A DNA stretch of 64,000 nt. Source: Plectrocnemia conspersa. Taxonomy: Eukaryota > Arthropoda > Insecta > Trichoptera > Polycentropodidae. The notes below the pieces were generated by a model. It searched no databases and was not told the DNA's origin. It worked only from the letters and a program-made list of their open reading frames with translations. A program made the translations under genes and the position numbers. Each line of letters begins with the position of its first letter. The stretch's first letter is position 1. The stretch covers positions 1,860,001 to 1,924,000 of the forward strand of contig VTFK01000006.1 in NCBI GenBank assembly GCA_009617715.1, given 5' to 3'. Positions 48,745-59,881 of the stretch are shown in pieces.

Positions 48745-49132
48745 TTATTTGACTAGGACGCTGTCGAGATCCTCGAAGAAGTCGTCCAGCCGCGAGATCT
48801 CGTCCTGCCAGGTGCGGTCTGCGCACGTGAAGGTCTGCGGTGACAGGGGAAGAGGCGCGGGGGCGAGGAGGGGCTGCAGCCGCGCCCATCGCGACGCCCG
48901 CGCCCTCTGTCGCCGTAGGAGTTCGTCTTCTGCGCGTCTGAGCGCGCGCCCCAGCACGACCGTCGCCCTCAGCTCGCCTCGAGCCCTCAACGCCATCCGC
49001 TTCGCCCTGACGCTGTTGATCCACTGCGACAAGGCTTCGGTGCCACCACACCGAGTCTCGACTTTTTCGAACGTTTCGCCCATCGCGGGTTTTGACTTTG
49101 CTTTGGGTACAGTTAGCGACACAAACACGCAC
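48745..49132 (-). CDS. C-terminal exon of an unrecognised GC-rich gene
   Basis: The exon begins after a GCTCACAG acceptor at 49133-49135 and ends in a TAA at 48745. In the frame ending DDFFEDLDSVLVK it encodes about 129 residues. These include KPAMGETFEKVETRCGG, a basic Arg/Ala-rich helix (SQWINSVRAKRMALRAR onward, likely coiled coil) and a Pro/Leu-rich linker. Codon third positions are strongly G/C, unlike neighbouring random ORFs, which supports coding use. Downstream AT-rich DNA (48430-48744) would be the 3' UTR. Upstream exons were not found; the frame stays open for some distance past 49132, so a longer exon is possible. I do not recognise the family. Confidence 0.5.
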
Positions 49133-49170
49133 CTGTGAGCTAATATAGCGACTCGTCGCTCGTGGCTCCC

Positions 49171-49206
49171 CGCGGTGAAGCGGTGAAGCGGTGCAGCGGT
49201 GAAGCG
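49171..49206. repeat. GCGGTGAA microsatellite
   Basis: Four to five near-perfect copies of the octamer GCGGTGAA, one with GCAG in place of GAAG, lie just upstream of the GC-rich exon. Confidence 0.8.
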
Positions 49207-49319
49207 ACCGCCGCCCGTCGCCTCTCCGAGTGGACTGTGCGCGCGCCGTCTTGCGCCTCGGTTTTGTTCGCGAGATCCCCGTCGCAAAAATGACGCTCCG
49301 CGACTCCGTACTCAAATAG

Positions 49320-51900
49320 TTCTATCATATTACTAATAATATACAATTAATCCAAAATCTATTTACATAGATCGACGTAATTATTTTTTTTCAATCGAAC
49401 TATTTTATTATATTTTATATATTCTTCTTATTTCAGCTCTCAATGAGAGATTTTCTTTTTTTTCCTTGTCCGCAATGGCGCTAGCACACAGATGGGAATC
49501 GCTATTCGATATAATATTATTTTTTAATTAAGATTTATTTTTAACTCAATAAACAAATATAATTTACGCAGTAATCCAATTTTTATCTTATAATTAACTG
49601 TTGTATGATATACAAGTGATACTTTTTCATGAACGATGTTTCGTTTCGTTGTAACAGGAATTGACTTGACTAAAATATTGCAAAAAAAAGTGTAATAAAT
49701 AACAGTATAAGCTTACTCTAAATGTAGTCCTATTATAATGCCGACGTATTTAAATATTGCTATGGTTATTAATTATTCATCGAACATCGAAACAGCAACC
49801 CAAACTGGCATATTTAAATGCGAAAATGTTTAATTACAGAATCACTCAATGTAATATAAATTTACTTAAAATATTAGCATTTCTCTCATAATCAATTTTA
49901 TGACTCAATGTCACAAGCGGAACCTTCAAAACAGCCGTATGTGCAAGTAGATAAAAACAATTCAACCAACAATAGCAAACAGTTTTACAGCACGAGGATT
50001 AAGATGTTCAGTCTAATATTCCAATATTTAAATTATTCACCTGATTTTCAACTATATGAATATTCGAATATTTAAACGAATATTCCTAAGCTCCTAAGGC
50101 TCTTATGTGTGAGTATTTTAGCATTTTAAGAAATTTTCACCTAATTAGTCTAATAGTCGGATAATTTATTGAAATAATTATATCGACTATCATAGCAATT
50201 CAACTAAATAGCTGTAACCAATAAGAAGTGAAAAAATCATAAGGTTGGATTCACAGCTTTAAAATACTAAACATGTGTGTAGAAGCCGTACAGTGTACAC
50301 ACTACATAGTCAGAAAACACCTCAATTTTATAAAAATAATTTCAAGTTCACTGAAGCTGATTATGTGACTTTTACGCAATAATTGAGTTTATAACCATCT
50401 ATGCGTAGAAATAAATTCATTTTATATTTTAACAATATATTTTTTTATAAAATATTCAATGTTGTGTTATAAATATATTATGTAATTATAGGGAAAAAAT
50501 CACAATATTAGAGGAAAATTGATATATTATAGATCATCATCCTAATATTATCTGGTTCTTTTATATTTCCTGTTTTTTTTTCTTCGTGTATTTATTTTAA
50601 AGATGTATTTTTTTTTAAATTGTGGGAGCCTAATGTCATTTTTATGTTTTTTCATCCAATTTACACTCAAGGCCATGGATATAACAATATTATTTTTCAT
50701 TTCATTTCTAGCCCAGAATAATATTTTACGTTGCAATGAACAACTTAAAAATACCGTATTTGATGTATGAATGAAACAATCAAACCTTATTAAAATAATA
50801 AACCTCGCCTTATAATAAAATTTTATCAAAATGCATAGTTCACATGGACCTTGTTAATGTGGGAGTTTGAGTAATTTAAAGGATTTAATTGTCGATCTGA
50901 GAAAGCAAGGCCGATAAAGACAAAGACTTGTCATTGTGCTGTATGTGGGTGCATATTTAAAAATATGTTATTAATAAATTCAGAAAATTTGAATATCAAC
51001 AAGCCTATCATTCGTACTTCTTATATAAACAAAATTGAATGGAATATGTATTAACGTAATATTATTTATTGATTTTATTCGTGCTAAATGTTGCGTTTGC
51101 CACTGGTTCTGAAGCGCTGGCAAAGCGATTCCCATCTGTATGTGACGCTTTATCGAACGTTTCGTCCGAAGACTCACAACAATGACGCACGCTACATTTT
51201 CGAGAAACCGTTAAATGCGCATATGCGAATTAAACCTTAAAATCGTCATATACTTTATCTCCAGATTAAATCTAAGTGAATAAAACACGTTCAGTAGTCC
51301 ATCTCTCTATATGAGAAAAACAAAGATTGTAATGCATCCGCTTTTTTTTAATTTATAAGTTTTGAGTCGAAATCTTTTTACTCAACATTTTACTCAATAT
51401 TTTCACCATAAATTTGTAAATAGATGAATAAAGACGTGAGTACAGGAATTCAGGTCACGAAACGGAAGATGTCAGCGCAAGGTCAAATTATATTTGAAAA
51501 CGTGTAAATATATCATTGGCAATATCAATGTTGATATTATAAACGATAATACGTGTTAAAACATGTATAAAAGATTGTTAATCACATGATCATTGTTAAG
51601 TGCACGTTGATAAAAACGCTTTGATGATGCATTCGATTACTCACACAGATATTTGTGGGAAAAGTTCATTATTTACAGTTTTAGAAAGTAACTTTTACCC
51701 GTAAATGAATTATATACAATCCATTATGTAGAAATTATTCGGATTTTAAATTAAAAAATAATTTAATTCTGTACGAGAATAACATTTTGTATGCACATAC
51801 CTAGTAGGTATGTGTATACAAAAAATATGTAGATATTACCTACATATTTTTAACAATAAAAATGTAAAGGGTAAACAATACTAAAATTAACAATTATTGA
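49320..51900. other. AT-rich DNA, no gene seen
   Basis: It is rich in short poly-A/T runs. The ORF at 50548-50829 is low-complexity Lys/Asn/Ile sequence and is not supported as a gene. Confidence 0.45.
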
Positions 51901-51911
51901 CTCGGTTTCAA

Positions 51912-53330
51912 CAAGGACTGTGGAATTGCTGGAAATTTTTCCCAACTCTGACTCAAGACTCGCATGGTCCGACTCCGATCCCAAATTTAAAAATTTCGAT
52001 AAGATACTCTTGAAATATAAAATTTATTTTTAATTTATTTATTTATTTTTTTTTTTTTCACGTAAATAACAACAAAGAAGAAAGAACAAATAATAATTGT
52101 TGGTATACAATTTACATGATTTTTCTATACATATTGGAAATGTTGTCGAGTTCTGAATGTTTATAACATGATGTGAGTCAGAAGATGTGTTATGCCTGCG
52201 CTACACTCTCTGAAAGTTGGCCAAAATTAGCCAACGGGAGGTAAAGTGGAGGTAATTCAGTCGACTTGGCCAGCTTTGAGAGCTTCCGAACATTGTCGGC
52301 ATATTTCCGAGTCAAAGGGACCGAAGTCGGAGCTGCTCTTTCGAGCGCGAGCGGTGAGATACTTCCCCATTCGGTCTCTCGCGTTTTAAGTGACGAGAGT
52401 GAGAGAGATAATGATATGGTGGTTCGCAAACTGAGTTAGAACGAGTAACTCGCTTCAATTTCATTATGCGCGTAGGCGACCTATGGTTAACACGCATGAC
52501 GAGCGCTGCATCGTGGTCACGTGGTCAAGTTATAATACCGCATGCTACAGTGGGACGCATGTTAACATGTTTTATGAAACTCGATCTTCAACAGCCTCTT
52601 ACTGACATCTTTGAATATTTTAGGGCACCAAAGGGATTAATTATATTTTTGATAGTATATTATTCTAACAGATATCGTTGTTATCTATTTTTTTCATATA
52701 AAATTAAATAATTAAAAAATAATTAGTAGTACTTGATTTTGTTAAAAAAAATCTTTTCCAATATCCTTATATATTTTCCTAGATTGGTTTATATAAATGT
52801 CAGACCATAACTAATTCTTATTTAGAATCGATGGCGACAAATTCTAGGATAGTCCCACATGTGGTGTTCGTATTCTCAAGTATCATTTTTATGCCTTATG
52901 GCATTTTGCTAAAGCCGACAAAGATTTTGCGTAAATTGAATATTTACGACAGAAAAGTTTTCATTGATATTGTATTGGTGACTCCCCACGCAAACTTTTA
53001 TAATTATCAGTAGTGTAATTTTAATAGTATGACAATTTAAATATTGCGATTATTTGGCACTTTTTTCTATCGCGCACAAATATTACGACTGTACGTGACA
53101 ACAGCCGCCGTCCGAACGTCATGCACGCCGCGAAATTCGCGGGCATATGCAATCTGCGACAGTGTGGGCGCTTACTCGAAGTCGTAGATCTCGGCCGACT
53201 TCAGTTGTAGCTTCGACTCGGACAACTTCCAGAAAGTGTATTGGAAGCATTAGCGAATTAGGTGTGAAAGATATTAGTAAATACATACTATTCCACTCCA
53301 AATCTTTTTCGACTCCAAATCCACAGCTCT
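51912..53330. mobile_element. hAT-like element of about 1.4 kb with nested insertions
   Basis: AGGACTGTGG on the left and CCACAGCTCT on the right are near-inverted termini. They are flanked by the direct repeat GGTTTCAACAA (51904-51914 and 53331-53341), which contains an 8 bp hAT-type target duplication. The left interior (51975-52105) aligns with the hAT MITE at 17645-17740, and GACTCC-rich words sit next to both ends. No transposase motif was recognised. A GC-rich block inside (52190-52560) resembles the CAGGCG palindromic family. Confidence 0.7.
52190..52560. repeat. Partial member of the CAGGCG palindromic repeat family
   Basis: The words GGTGAGATACTTCCCC, CTCTCGCGTTTTAAGTGACG and GAGAGTGAGAGAGATAATG match the arms of the palindromes at 53672 and 56866. 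The matching opposite arm is not evident. Confidence 0.55.
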
Positions 53331-53671
53331 GGTTTCAACAAAAATATGTGGCTAAAATTAGGCTTACCATAATTATGAAGCTATAAATCGGGACAGTTAA
53401 AAAAGCCATCTCTGATATTTTTGTTGATACAAAAAGCAATCTATGTTTACACTGATTAAATCTCAATAAATTATTGTGATAAAAAAAATACTTTGCAACA
53501 AAATAATTGCGTCTTAATTATATTAAGTTATATAATATCAACAATACATACATATATTATAAACCAGAATTTTTTATTTATGTTAGTCTGTATCAGCCGC
53601 TCAAAACCTTTTTTATATATGTATATAAAAATTAGAATCCGTAGCGTACGCTGAGTTACAGCACTGCAGTC

Positions 53672-53851
53672 CAGGCGCGTTGGGTGAGATATATTCCCTT
53701 TCGCTCGCTCGCGTGTTAGGTGACGAGAGTGAGTGAGAGATAAGGGCGTGCGTTACATGCGTTCCGCGCGCCCACTTTTTCTCACTCATTCTCGTCACGA
53801 AAGGGTAAGTATCTCACGTTGAAAGGGTATGTATCTCACCGTATGCGCCTG
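53672..53851. mobile_element. CAGGCG-ended palindromic MITE, copy 1 (180 bp)
   Basis: CAGGCGCGTTGGGTGAGATA faces TATCTCACCGTATGCGCCTG. The arms continue with CCCTTTCG, GACGAGAGTGAGTGAGAG and their complements. The right arm has an extra GTGAGATAC-type duplication. It folds into an imperfect hairpin and is non-coding. Confidence 0.8.
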
Positions 53852-54028
53852 CACGTATGCGTGACAAGCATGCATTATCAATCTTTTTGTACAAGCATGC
53901 TTGAGCGTAGGTAGAATACTTTTGCACAAGCATTTCACCTACAGATGCGCTCAAGTATGCTTGTACAAAAATATTGATCTTGCAAGCTTGTCAAGCTTGC
54001 GATAACGTGCGTACTTGAGCAAGCAGGA
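53848..54028. mobile_element. CAAGCATGC fold-back element, abutting the previous MITE
   Basis: The left arm 53863-53907 and right arm 53948-53992 are complementary over about 45 bp (TTTTTGTACAAGCATGCTTG facing its near complement). Weaker similarity extends outward through CACGTATGC and GCACGTTATC. CCTGCACG and AGCAGG mark the ends. No coding capacity. Confidence 0.75.
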
Positions 54029-54169
54029 CGGAACATGTGTACCAAGATTGTAAAACGTCATTTTAGTAGCGTTAAATTGTTGAAATGTCGCGTCGTATTA
54101 TTCCATACGTCCACATTTTTTAATTAAATTAATTTTACGCCATGACTTGTGACATAAATAAGTTGAATC

Positions 54170-54499
54170 GCGAAGCCCTTGAGGTTTTCATCCGTGAATT
54201 CTCTGGCGCACAAAATTAAAAGAGCACCACGATAGGGGAAAGAGAGAAGCGGCATACAAGATATTATTAGAAAAATACAAAATAGTTGACCTGAACGCCG
54301 ATCGGGATACAGTGATTAGGAAGATAAATGTCTTCCGGACGAATTATAGAAGAGAGAGAAAAAAGGTTGATGAATCTTGCCGATCTGGTCGAGGCACTAA
54401 AGAGATGTATATACCGACACTGTGGTACTACCACTTGTTTCCCTTTTTGCGCGATCAAAACACATCTACAAGTTCTACATCCAACTTGAATAAAACAGA
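54170..54499 (+). pseudogene. Broken MADF-domain gene remnant
   Basis: Translated pieces read LEVFIREFSGA (54178-54213) and then, after an in-frame TAA and a frame change, RGKREAAYKILLEKYKIV, VIRKINVFRTNYRRERKKV and PTLWYYHLFPFLRDQ. These are the three helices and the conserved Trp-Tyr block of a MADF DNA-binding domain. A splice donor (AACAG/AGGTAAGT, about 54499) is still present, as at the end of the MADF exon at 56355. The frameshift near 54215-54235 and the stop make the domain non-functional unless they are sequence errors. Confidence 0.7.
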
Positions 54500-55099
54500 G
54501 GTAAGTTTTATTTATATACCTTGGCCATATTATTAGACCCATGCAGCATTTTGGATTTTTTCCCTTAAAATGTCTTTATCCTATAATTTTTAAGACAGAA
54601 AGTTGTTTTATGTTTTTTTTTTATTATTTTAATAGCATTATAAAGAAATAATAAAAGTTATAAAAGGTAGCTAATTTATTTGAAAATCCTTCGATATTGC
54701 AAAATTTGAGTATATGTGTATGTACAGTAAAACACCCCACTATTGTCTAGTTTGTCCTTATTATTAAATAATCACTTTTGATCAGAGCAATTAAAGCGAT
54801 TTTCAAGAATAAGATCTCCCACAAACGAGGGCCATCTGGGTGGTCCCCCAGAATACTCTGTTCTAAAACAGTCTATTACTAAGCAAATAGAATATGACCA
54901 AACAATGTGGATAAAAACACAATGCAATGATAAATATATCAATTTTTACTTCATTGTCGAGGTAGAAGAACAATTTTTTTATTTAGATTTTTATTAGCAT
55001 TACTTGTACATAATGCAAACACGATTAATGGATGAGCGCAATAGACTCGATATTATCACAATATGAAAAATATATTTATATTATAAAACGTTAAGTTGT

Positions 55100-55237
55100 G
55101 TCTACGCCGACAAACCCGAAACTTTGGAGCACCTAAAAACCAACATCCGCCAAGTTATAAGCGAGATAACGCCCAAAATGTACGAAAAAGTCATCGAAAG
55201 GATCGGCTGCAGCAATAGGTCCAGAGGTGGCCATTTA
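55100..55237 (+). mobile_element. C-terminal scrap of a DDE-type transposase
   Basis: A 46-codon frame reads VYADKPETLEHLKTNIRQVI, then PKMYEKVIERI and a final RSRGGHL. This pattern (YADKP, a NI..VI helix, KVIE, RGGH) is the tail commonly found on insect Tc/mariner-superfamily transposases. The normal ENW is ERI here. No catalytic core was found next to it. Confidence 0.65.
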
Positions 55238-55239
55238 AT

Positions 55240-55971
55240 TGATAAAAAATTTCATAATTAATAAAATACATCAAATGTTCAACTAATAAAAAAGTCTGAA
55301 GAAATTTATGGCGAGATTTGATGATTTTGAAAAAAATAAAAATATCACACTATTTCTTTAATTCCTTTCTGAAAGATATCAACATATAATAAATCTCAAG
55401 TCAAATCTTCACAATATTTGGAAATACAGTAAATATAAATACATAATTCTTACAAATGAGGTACAAAAATCAATGTCTTGTTTTGATTATACATATTTGT
55501 CTGAATCCGCATTGACATTATAAAATCGGATATACGATATTATTTGAGTGATTGACCAATGTTTACGATTATTTATTTTGTTATATAATCCTGATTTTTA
55601 AAATATTGCCAAATCTGGGAGAATCAACGATCTCATAAATAATATTTTATCTAGTGTACTATTTTTATATGATTATATTTTTAATTGTTATTTTTATCTA
55701 CTGAAATGTTTATTGAGCATTCTTTATTTGTGAACTTATAAAAAAAAAATATTATTTACCCCTTATATATTAATAGATTGCGATGATTTTTATAGAGATA
55801 AGTAGATCGCCACTATCAAAAGGTTGGACAGCCCTGGCATAGACGGAGTAAAGGCAATTGAAGCTCTGAAAACGATCATTTGGTCGCATCAATGAGCGTC
55901 AAGCAAGTCTACATTGACAATCGCAATTGACTGTTTGAGGGGGACCCTTTAGTATCGAGCGAGCTGCAAAC
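55240..55971. other. AT-rich DNA upstream of the MADF exon
   Basis: No feature was seen except a slightly GC-richer 130 bp before the ATG at 55972 that may be the promoter and 5' UTR. Confidence 0.4.
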
Positions 55972-56355
55972 ATGGCGAACGTGTCCGACGTGGCTTCGGC
56001 CGCTGGCGGCGATACGATAACAGAGCGCGATTTCGTATTATTACTTATTTCGTTGTATAAAGATTGTCCTATACTATGGAATATGAAAAATAAATACTAC
56101 ATGGACAAAAAAAAACGATCCATCGCGTTAGAAACAATTACCAAAAAATTACGGATTTATAAACCAGAGTACACGGAAGAGCATCTAAAAAAAAAAATTA
56201 ATACGTTACGTACTAACTTCAATAAGGAAACAAATAAAATAGATTTGGTAAAACAGTCTGACGCCTCTACTGACGATATACCACGGCCGAAACTTTGGTA
56301 TTACAACAAAATGTTGTTTTTATCTGACCAAATAAATTACACTAAAAATAGTGAG
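55972..56355 (+). CDS. MADF-domain protein, first coding exon only
   Basis: The exon starts at ATG 55972 (context AAACATGG) and ends at a perfect donor (GAG/GTGAGT) after 128 codons. After an Ala/Ser-rich start, the MADF domain spans about residues 18-118: ITERDFVLLLISLYKDCPIL, YYMDKKKRSIALETI, LKKKINTLRTNFNKETNK and PKLWYYNKMLFLSDQ. MADF domains bind DNA as transcriptional regulators and are also the DNA-binding partners of some Harbinger transposases. No downstream exon (for example BESS) was identified before 58 kb. The gene may therefore be longer with exons I missed, or truncated. Confidence 0.75.
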
Positions 56356-56865
56356 GTGAGTAAAACATATTCTTAAATTAATATTTATAATAAGTATTTA
56401 GTGATTTTCATAAGTTGATCGTTACATATGCACATACATAATTTAATCATATCAGATTCGGAACTGAGAAACTGTTCATACATAGTCGCACTAGTGACAA
56501 AATAAAAAAATAAAGTTAAAATGTTCTAAATCTGATGTAAAGAGGTAGCTGGTCATCGTTTATAGTACACATCTTGTATTTACAAATTTAAACAATTATT
56601 TTGTCACTGAACTGAACCAATGTTTTTGAAGTATTCGCAAAAATCCTTTCTCTGACTTTTTTTTTTCACTTCATTTGTTAAGATCCCTCTTACAATATCT
56701 ATAGCCAAGCCTGCTGAGAGGGGGGGGGGGGATAAATGCCTGGGGCCCGTTCTCCTTGAGATTCTGAAAAAACCATAGCAAGAATATATATTTATAAAAA
56801 AAGTAAAAACATACATAAAATAACTAATCTGAGCTAAACTAGCTGTTTGAGATGTATGTATTGGT

Positions 56866-57030
56866 CAGGTGCGGGCAGAGGGATACTTTCCATCTTGATC
56901 ACTAGCGTGTTAAGTAACGAGAGTGAGTGAGAGATAAGGACATGTGGTCCGCATGCTCTTATCTCTCACTCACTCTCGTCAATTAACACGCGAGCGATCG
57001 AGAGTGAAAGTATCTTACCGCCCACGCCTG
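56866..57030. mobile_element. CAGGCG-ended palindromic MITE, copy 2 (165 bp)
   Basis: CAGGTGCGGGC faces GCCCACGCCTG. The inner arms GTGTTAAGTAACGAGAGTG and CACTCTCGTCAATTAACAC, plus GAGATAAGGACATG and CATGCTCTTATCTC, are complementary. Almost the whole element can form a single hairpin. It is the best preserved member of the family. Confidence 0.85.
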
Positions 57031-57229
57031 GTACTGATGTATTTAAGATATAAGTTCCTTTTAGCCCTTTTTTTTTATACATACAAGAAATAAAAGGAAC
57101 GGAACATTGCTTTCAAAAGCACCCAGAAAGTACTTGTTTACAAATTATTGTTGACTTTATTTCTTTTTGCACTAAAATCTAAAAAAAAAAAACCAGTTTC
57201 AAATCTATCCTAAAAATATTTTTTTGAAT

Positions 57230-57650
57230 ATGTCGTTTCAATAAAATCATATTGAAATACATTTTTACAAATAGATATATATTTTTACTAGTGAAAATAT
57301 AATTGATCTGGCAGATGCTAGTAAAATTATATGATGTCAACTTTTCTATATGTAGTAATAAATATATATATTTATATGCTTATTAATATTTATTTACATG
57401 CGATGTATAAATGTTACAGTGAATGTGTATGTAATATAGTCAGTCATTTTGACAGTTACAAAACGTCCATTTGCTGTTTTAACCCAAACCTAACGATGTA
57501 TAAATTTCATAGTGAATGTTTGTTTTTTAGTAAAGTTATATTTTCACTAGTGAAGTCCAGATACATTTTCACCAGTAAATATATATATTTCTACTACGGT
57601 AAATATAATTCAACTGATAGGCGCTAGTGAAATTATAAAATATTAAAATA
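57230..57650 (-). repeat. Repeat family A copy
   Basis: It contains 'TTACTAGTGAAAATATAATT' (57286), 'TGACAGTTACAAAACGTCCA' (57450), 'AACCCAAACCTAACG' (57480) and 'TGATAGGCGCTAGTGAAATT' (57615). Confidence 0.65.
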
Positions 57651-58089
57651 TAAAACTACAACTTCAAGAGCTGCACTTTGATCATCTAAATTATTAGCAA
57701 TTAAAAATAAAAATTTTCAGCTTTGTTTTACGCAACTATCTGAAGAAAATATAATCCTAACTAATTAATTTGCTTTTATCAAAGTGTATATTTTCCTAGT
57801 GTTTTATAAAGTTTATTATGAGAGGGATTTTTTTACACTAGCAATAAAATTTATTTTGGAAAAAATCAATGCAGTGAAATTTTATGTACACTTTTTTTAA
57901 ATATAGTATATGACTTATATAATATGTTTTTTAGCAGTTTTTCAAGTCTAGAGTCTAGATCTATATGTATATAAAAATAAACCATACTCTAAAATGTAGA
58001 ACCGATTGTTCCTACTACAACGACGACTTATTATTTTTTTTATTATGGATTTTTAACTATATACTTATAATAAATATGGATTGGTTGAA

Positions 58090-58690
58090 GTATATTAAAA
58101 TCGAATTTTGATCAATAAGAGAGTGATCGATGTCGGCACGATTTTATTGATTTTGACTTGGATTTTTGACTTCTGGGAAGTGATAATTATTTTTGCGCTC
58201 TCCTATTGGTTTAGATATGCTTATGAATATTAAATATTTCAAATATTTAATGATCGTGCTTAATTTATTTTTATGTTTGATTTCTGTTAATATTTGTCTT
58301 AAACATTTTTTATATATAAAGTTCGTATTCGAATTTAAATTGATTTATATTTCTTTATTATTTGACATTTTTAATACTTGATAGCTGTGTTTAATTTACT
58401 TTCGCAAATTAATTAATTTTAATAATAATATAATTGATATTTCTACATAATTTTAAACATAAATATATATTTTTTAATGCACACGTTCTTTTAACCCATT
58501 TGATGCTACAGACGTCAGTTGACGTCAGCATAAGATGTTCCATCAGTGCTATAGACGTCTATTGACGTCAACCGTTTTTTGAGCGTTTTATGAGACTTAA
58601 GGGGGGGGGAGTCATATTTAAAAAAATAATTGAAGAAAATATAATGCCAACACTGGAGAAAAGTAAAAATAATAAAGATAAGATTAGGGT
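58090..58690 (+). repeat. Left arm of a ~600 bp inverted repeat
   Basis: It starts in a family D module (58080-58210), continues through TGTCTTAAACA and GTATTCGAATTTAAATTGAT words, and crosses TTAACCC at 58491 into an ATGCTACAGACGTCAGTTGA word and on to about 58690. The same order occurs inverted at 62975-63640. By eye the arms are about 80-85 percent alike. Confidence 0.85.
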
Positions 58691-59714
58691 TTTTTATTTT
58701 CGTCATTACAACTACATACAAACTTTGCGAATCAGTGTTGCCATATGTGAAAAAAACTACGAATTTTTTACCACTTTACCTCAATGAATAAGTTTAGTTT
58801 AAATCACACGTATTTACAATAAACTTTAAGGAAAGCAATGAAGAAAAAATAATAGATTTACGTATGCGTTTTCCCTTTGTCGTGACAAAGAAAGAAAAGG
58901 GGAAAAAATAGACTTGCTGGATCAAAACTCGTATGAAGGGTCGATGATCTTACAAAAACAAAGAATTATAATATATAACAATAGGAACACCAATCTTGAA
59001 ATTTATGGCGTGTGGTAGCAATCCAGCTAAATCAAGTAAATCCAAGAATTCAGTTGGATAATTTACTGCTTCATCTTAATTCATAACAGTATGTACTGAT
59101 TTATAAGTATATGTTTCGCCTGGTAACATTGTTGATTTTTGTAATGAGTGATATTGAATCAATTTTTCTTACGAGTGTGTGATACTATAAAAATCGGTTG
59201 GTAATTTAATGCAGCCTCTTTATTTTCTAATCAATCGTTATTTTGCTATTTCCAATATCCAATAACTGTTTTGCAAAACATTTTGCAGAAGCATTGTAAA
59301 TTTATTAACGTGTCTCCATAATTTGATGCTTTCAAACACGTATTCAGTTCATAACATGTTATGTCTGACGATAATTGCCTACTAATAATATTAGCGCACT
59401 ACCGAAACGTAAATCTTGCAATGTTAAATCCAATGCAATTGATATTTGTGTGACGACAATATTGTCATTTTTGTAAAACAACAATAAAACATCTTAAAAT
59501 CAATTATCACAATTGAATATCAAAAAATGTATTATACTTTGATGAAGTATACCTTCGAAATCGCCCGACTGGCTAAATGGTTCTTTCTGTGTTTTAGCCA
59601 ATGTATTATATTATATAGATATTTTGACCTACATGACGACGAAAGTGTATGATACGTTTAAATAATAATTAGAATTTGATTTATTTAATACTGAATTAAG
59701 ATATTGCATTTGTA

Positions 59715-59881
59715 TCGGATGTGACGTCATGATACGATGACAAAATGGCGGATTCCGAGCGGTGCGGCTTGCGGCTTGCGTTCATGCGACGATCGCGGCC
59801 CTTGCGGCTATACTTTGAACTACCTTTCGCGCGTTAGACGTGCGGCTGTCAAACGGAGCTTATTGCGGAAAAAAATCAAAA
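59715..59881 (+). promoter_or_regulatory. Promoter-like region of the MADF-BESS gene
   Basis: A GC-richer 160 bp carries a full CRE palindrome TGACGTCA (59722-59729) and AAAATGGCGGA (59742-59752), a YY1/initiator-like word. The function is inferred from motif and position before the ATG at 59882. Confidence 0.45.

Noticed and set aside
50548..50829. 93-codon Lys/Arg/Asn-rich minus-strand ORF
   Set aside because: The sequence is low-complexity AT-derived and contains no motif.
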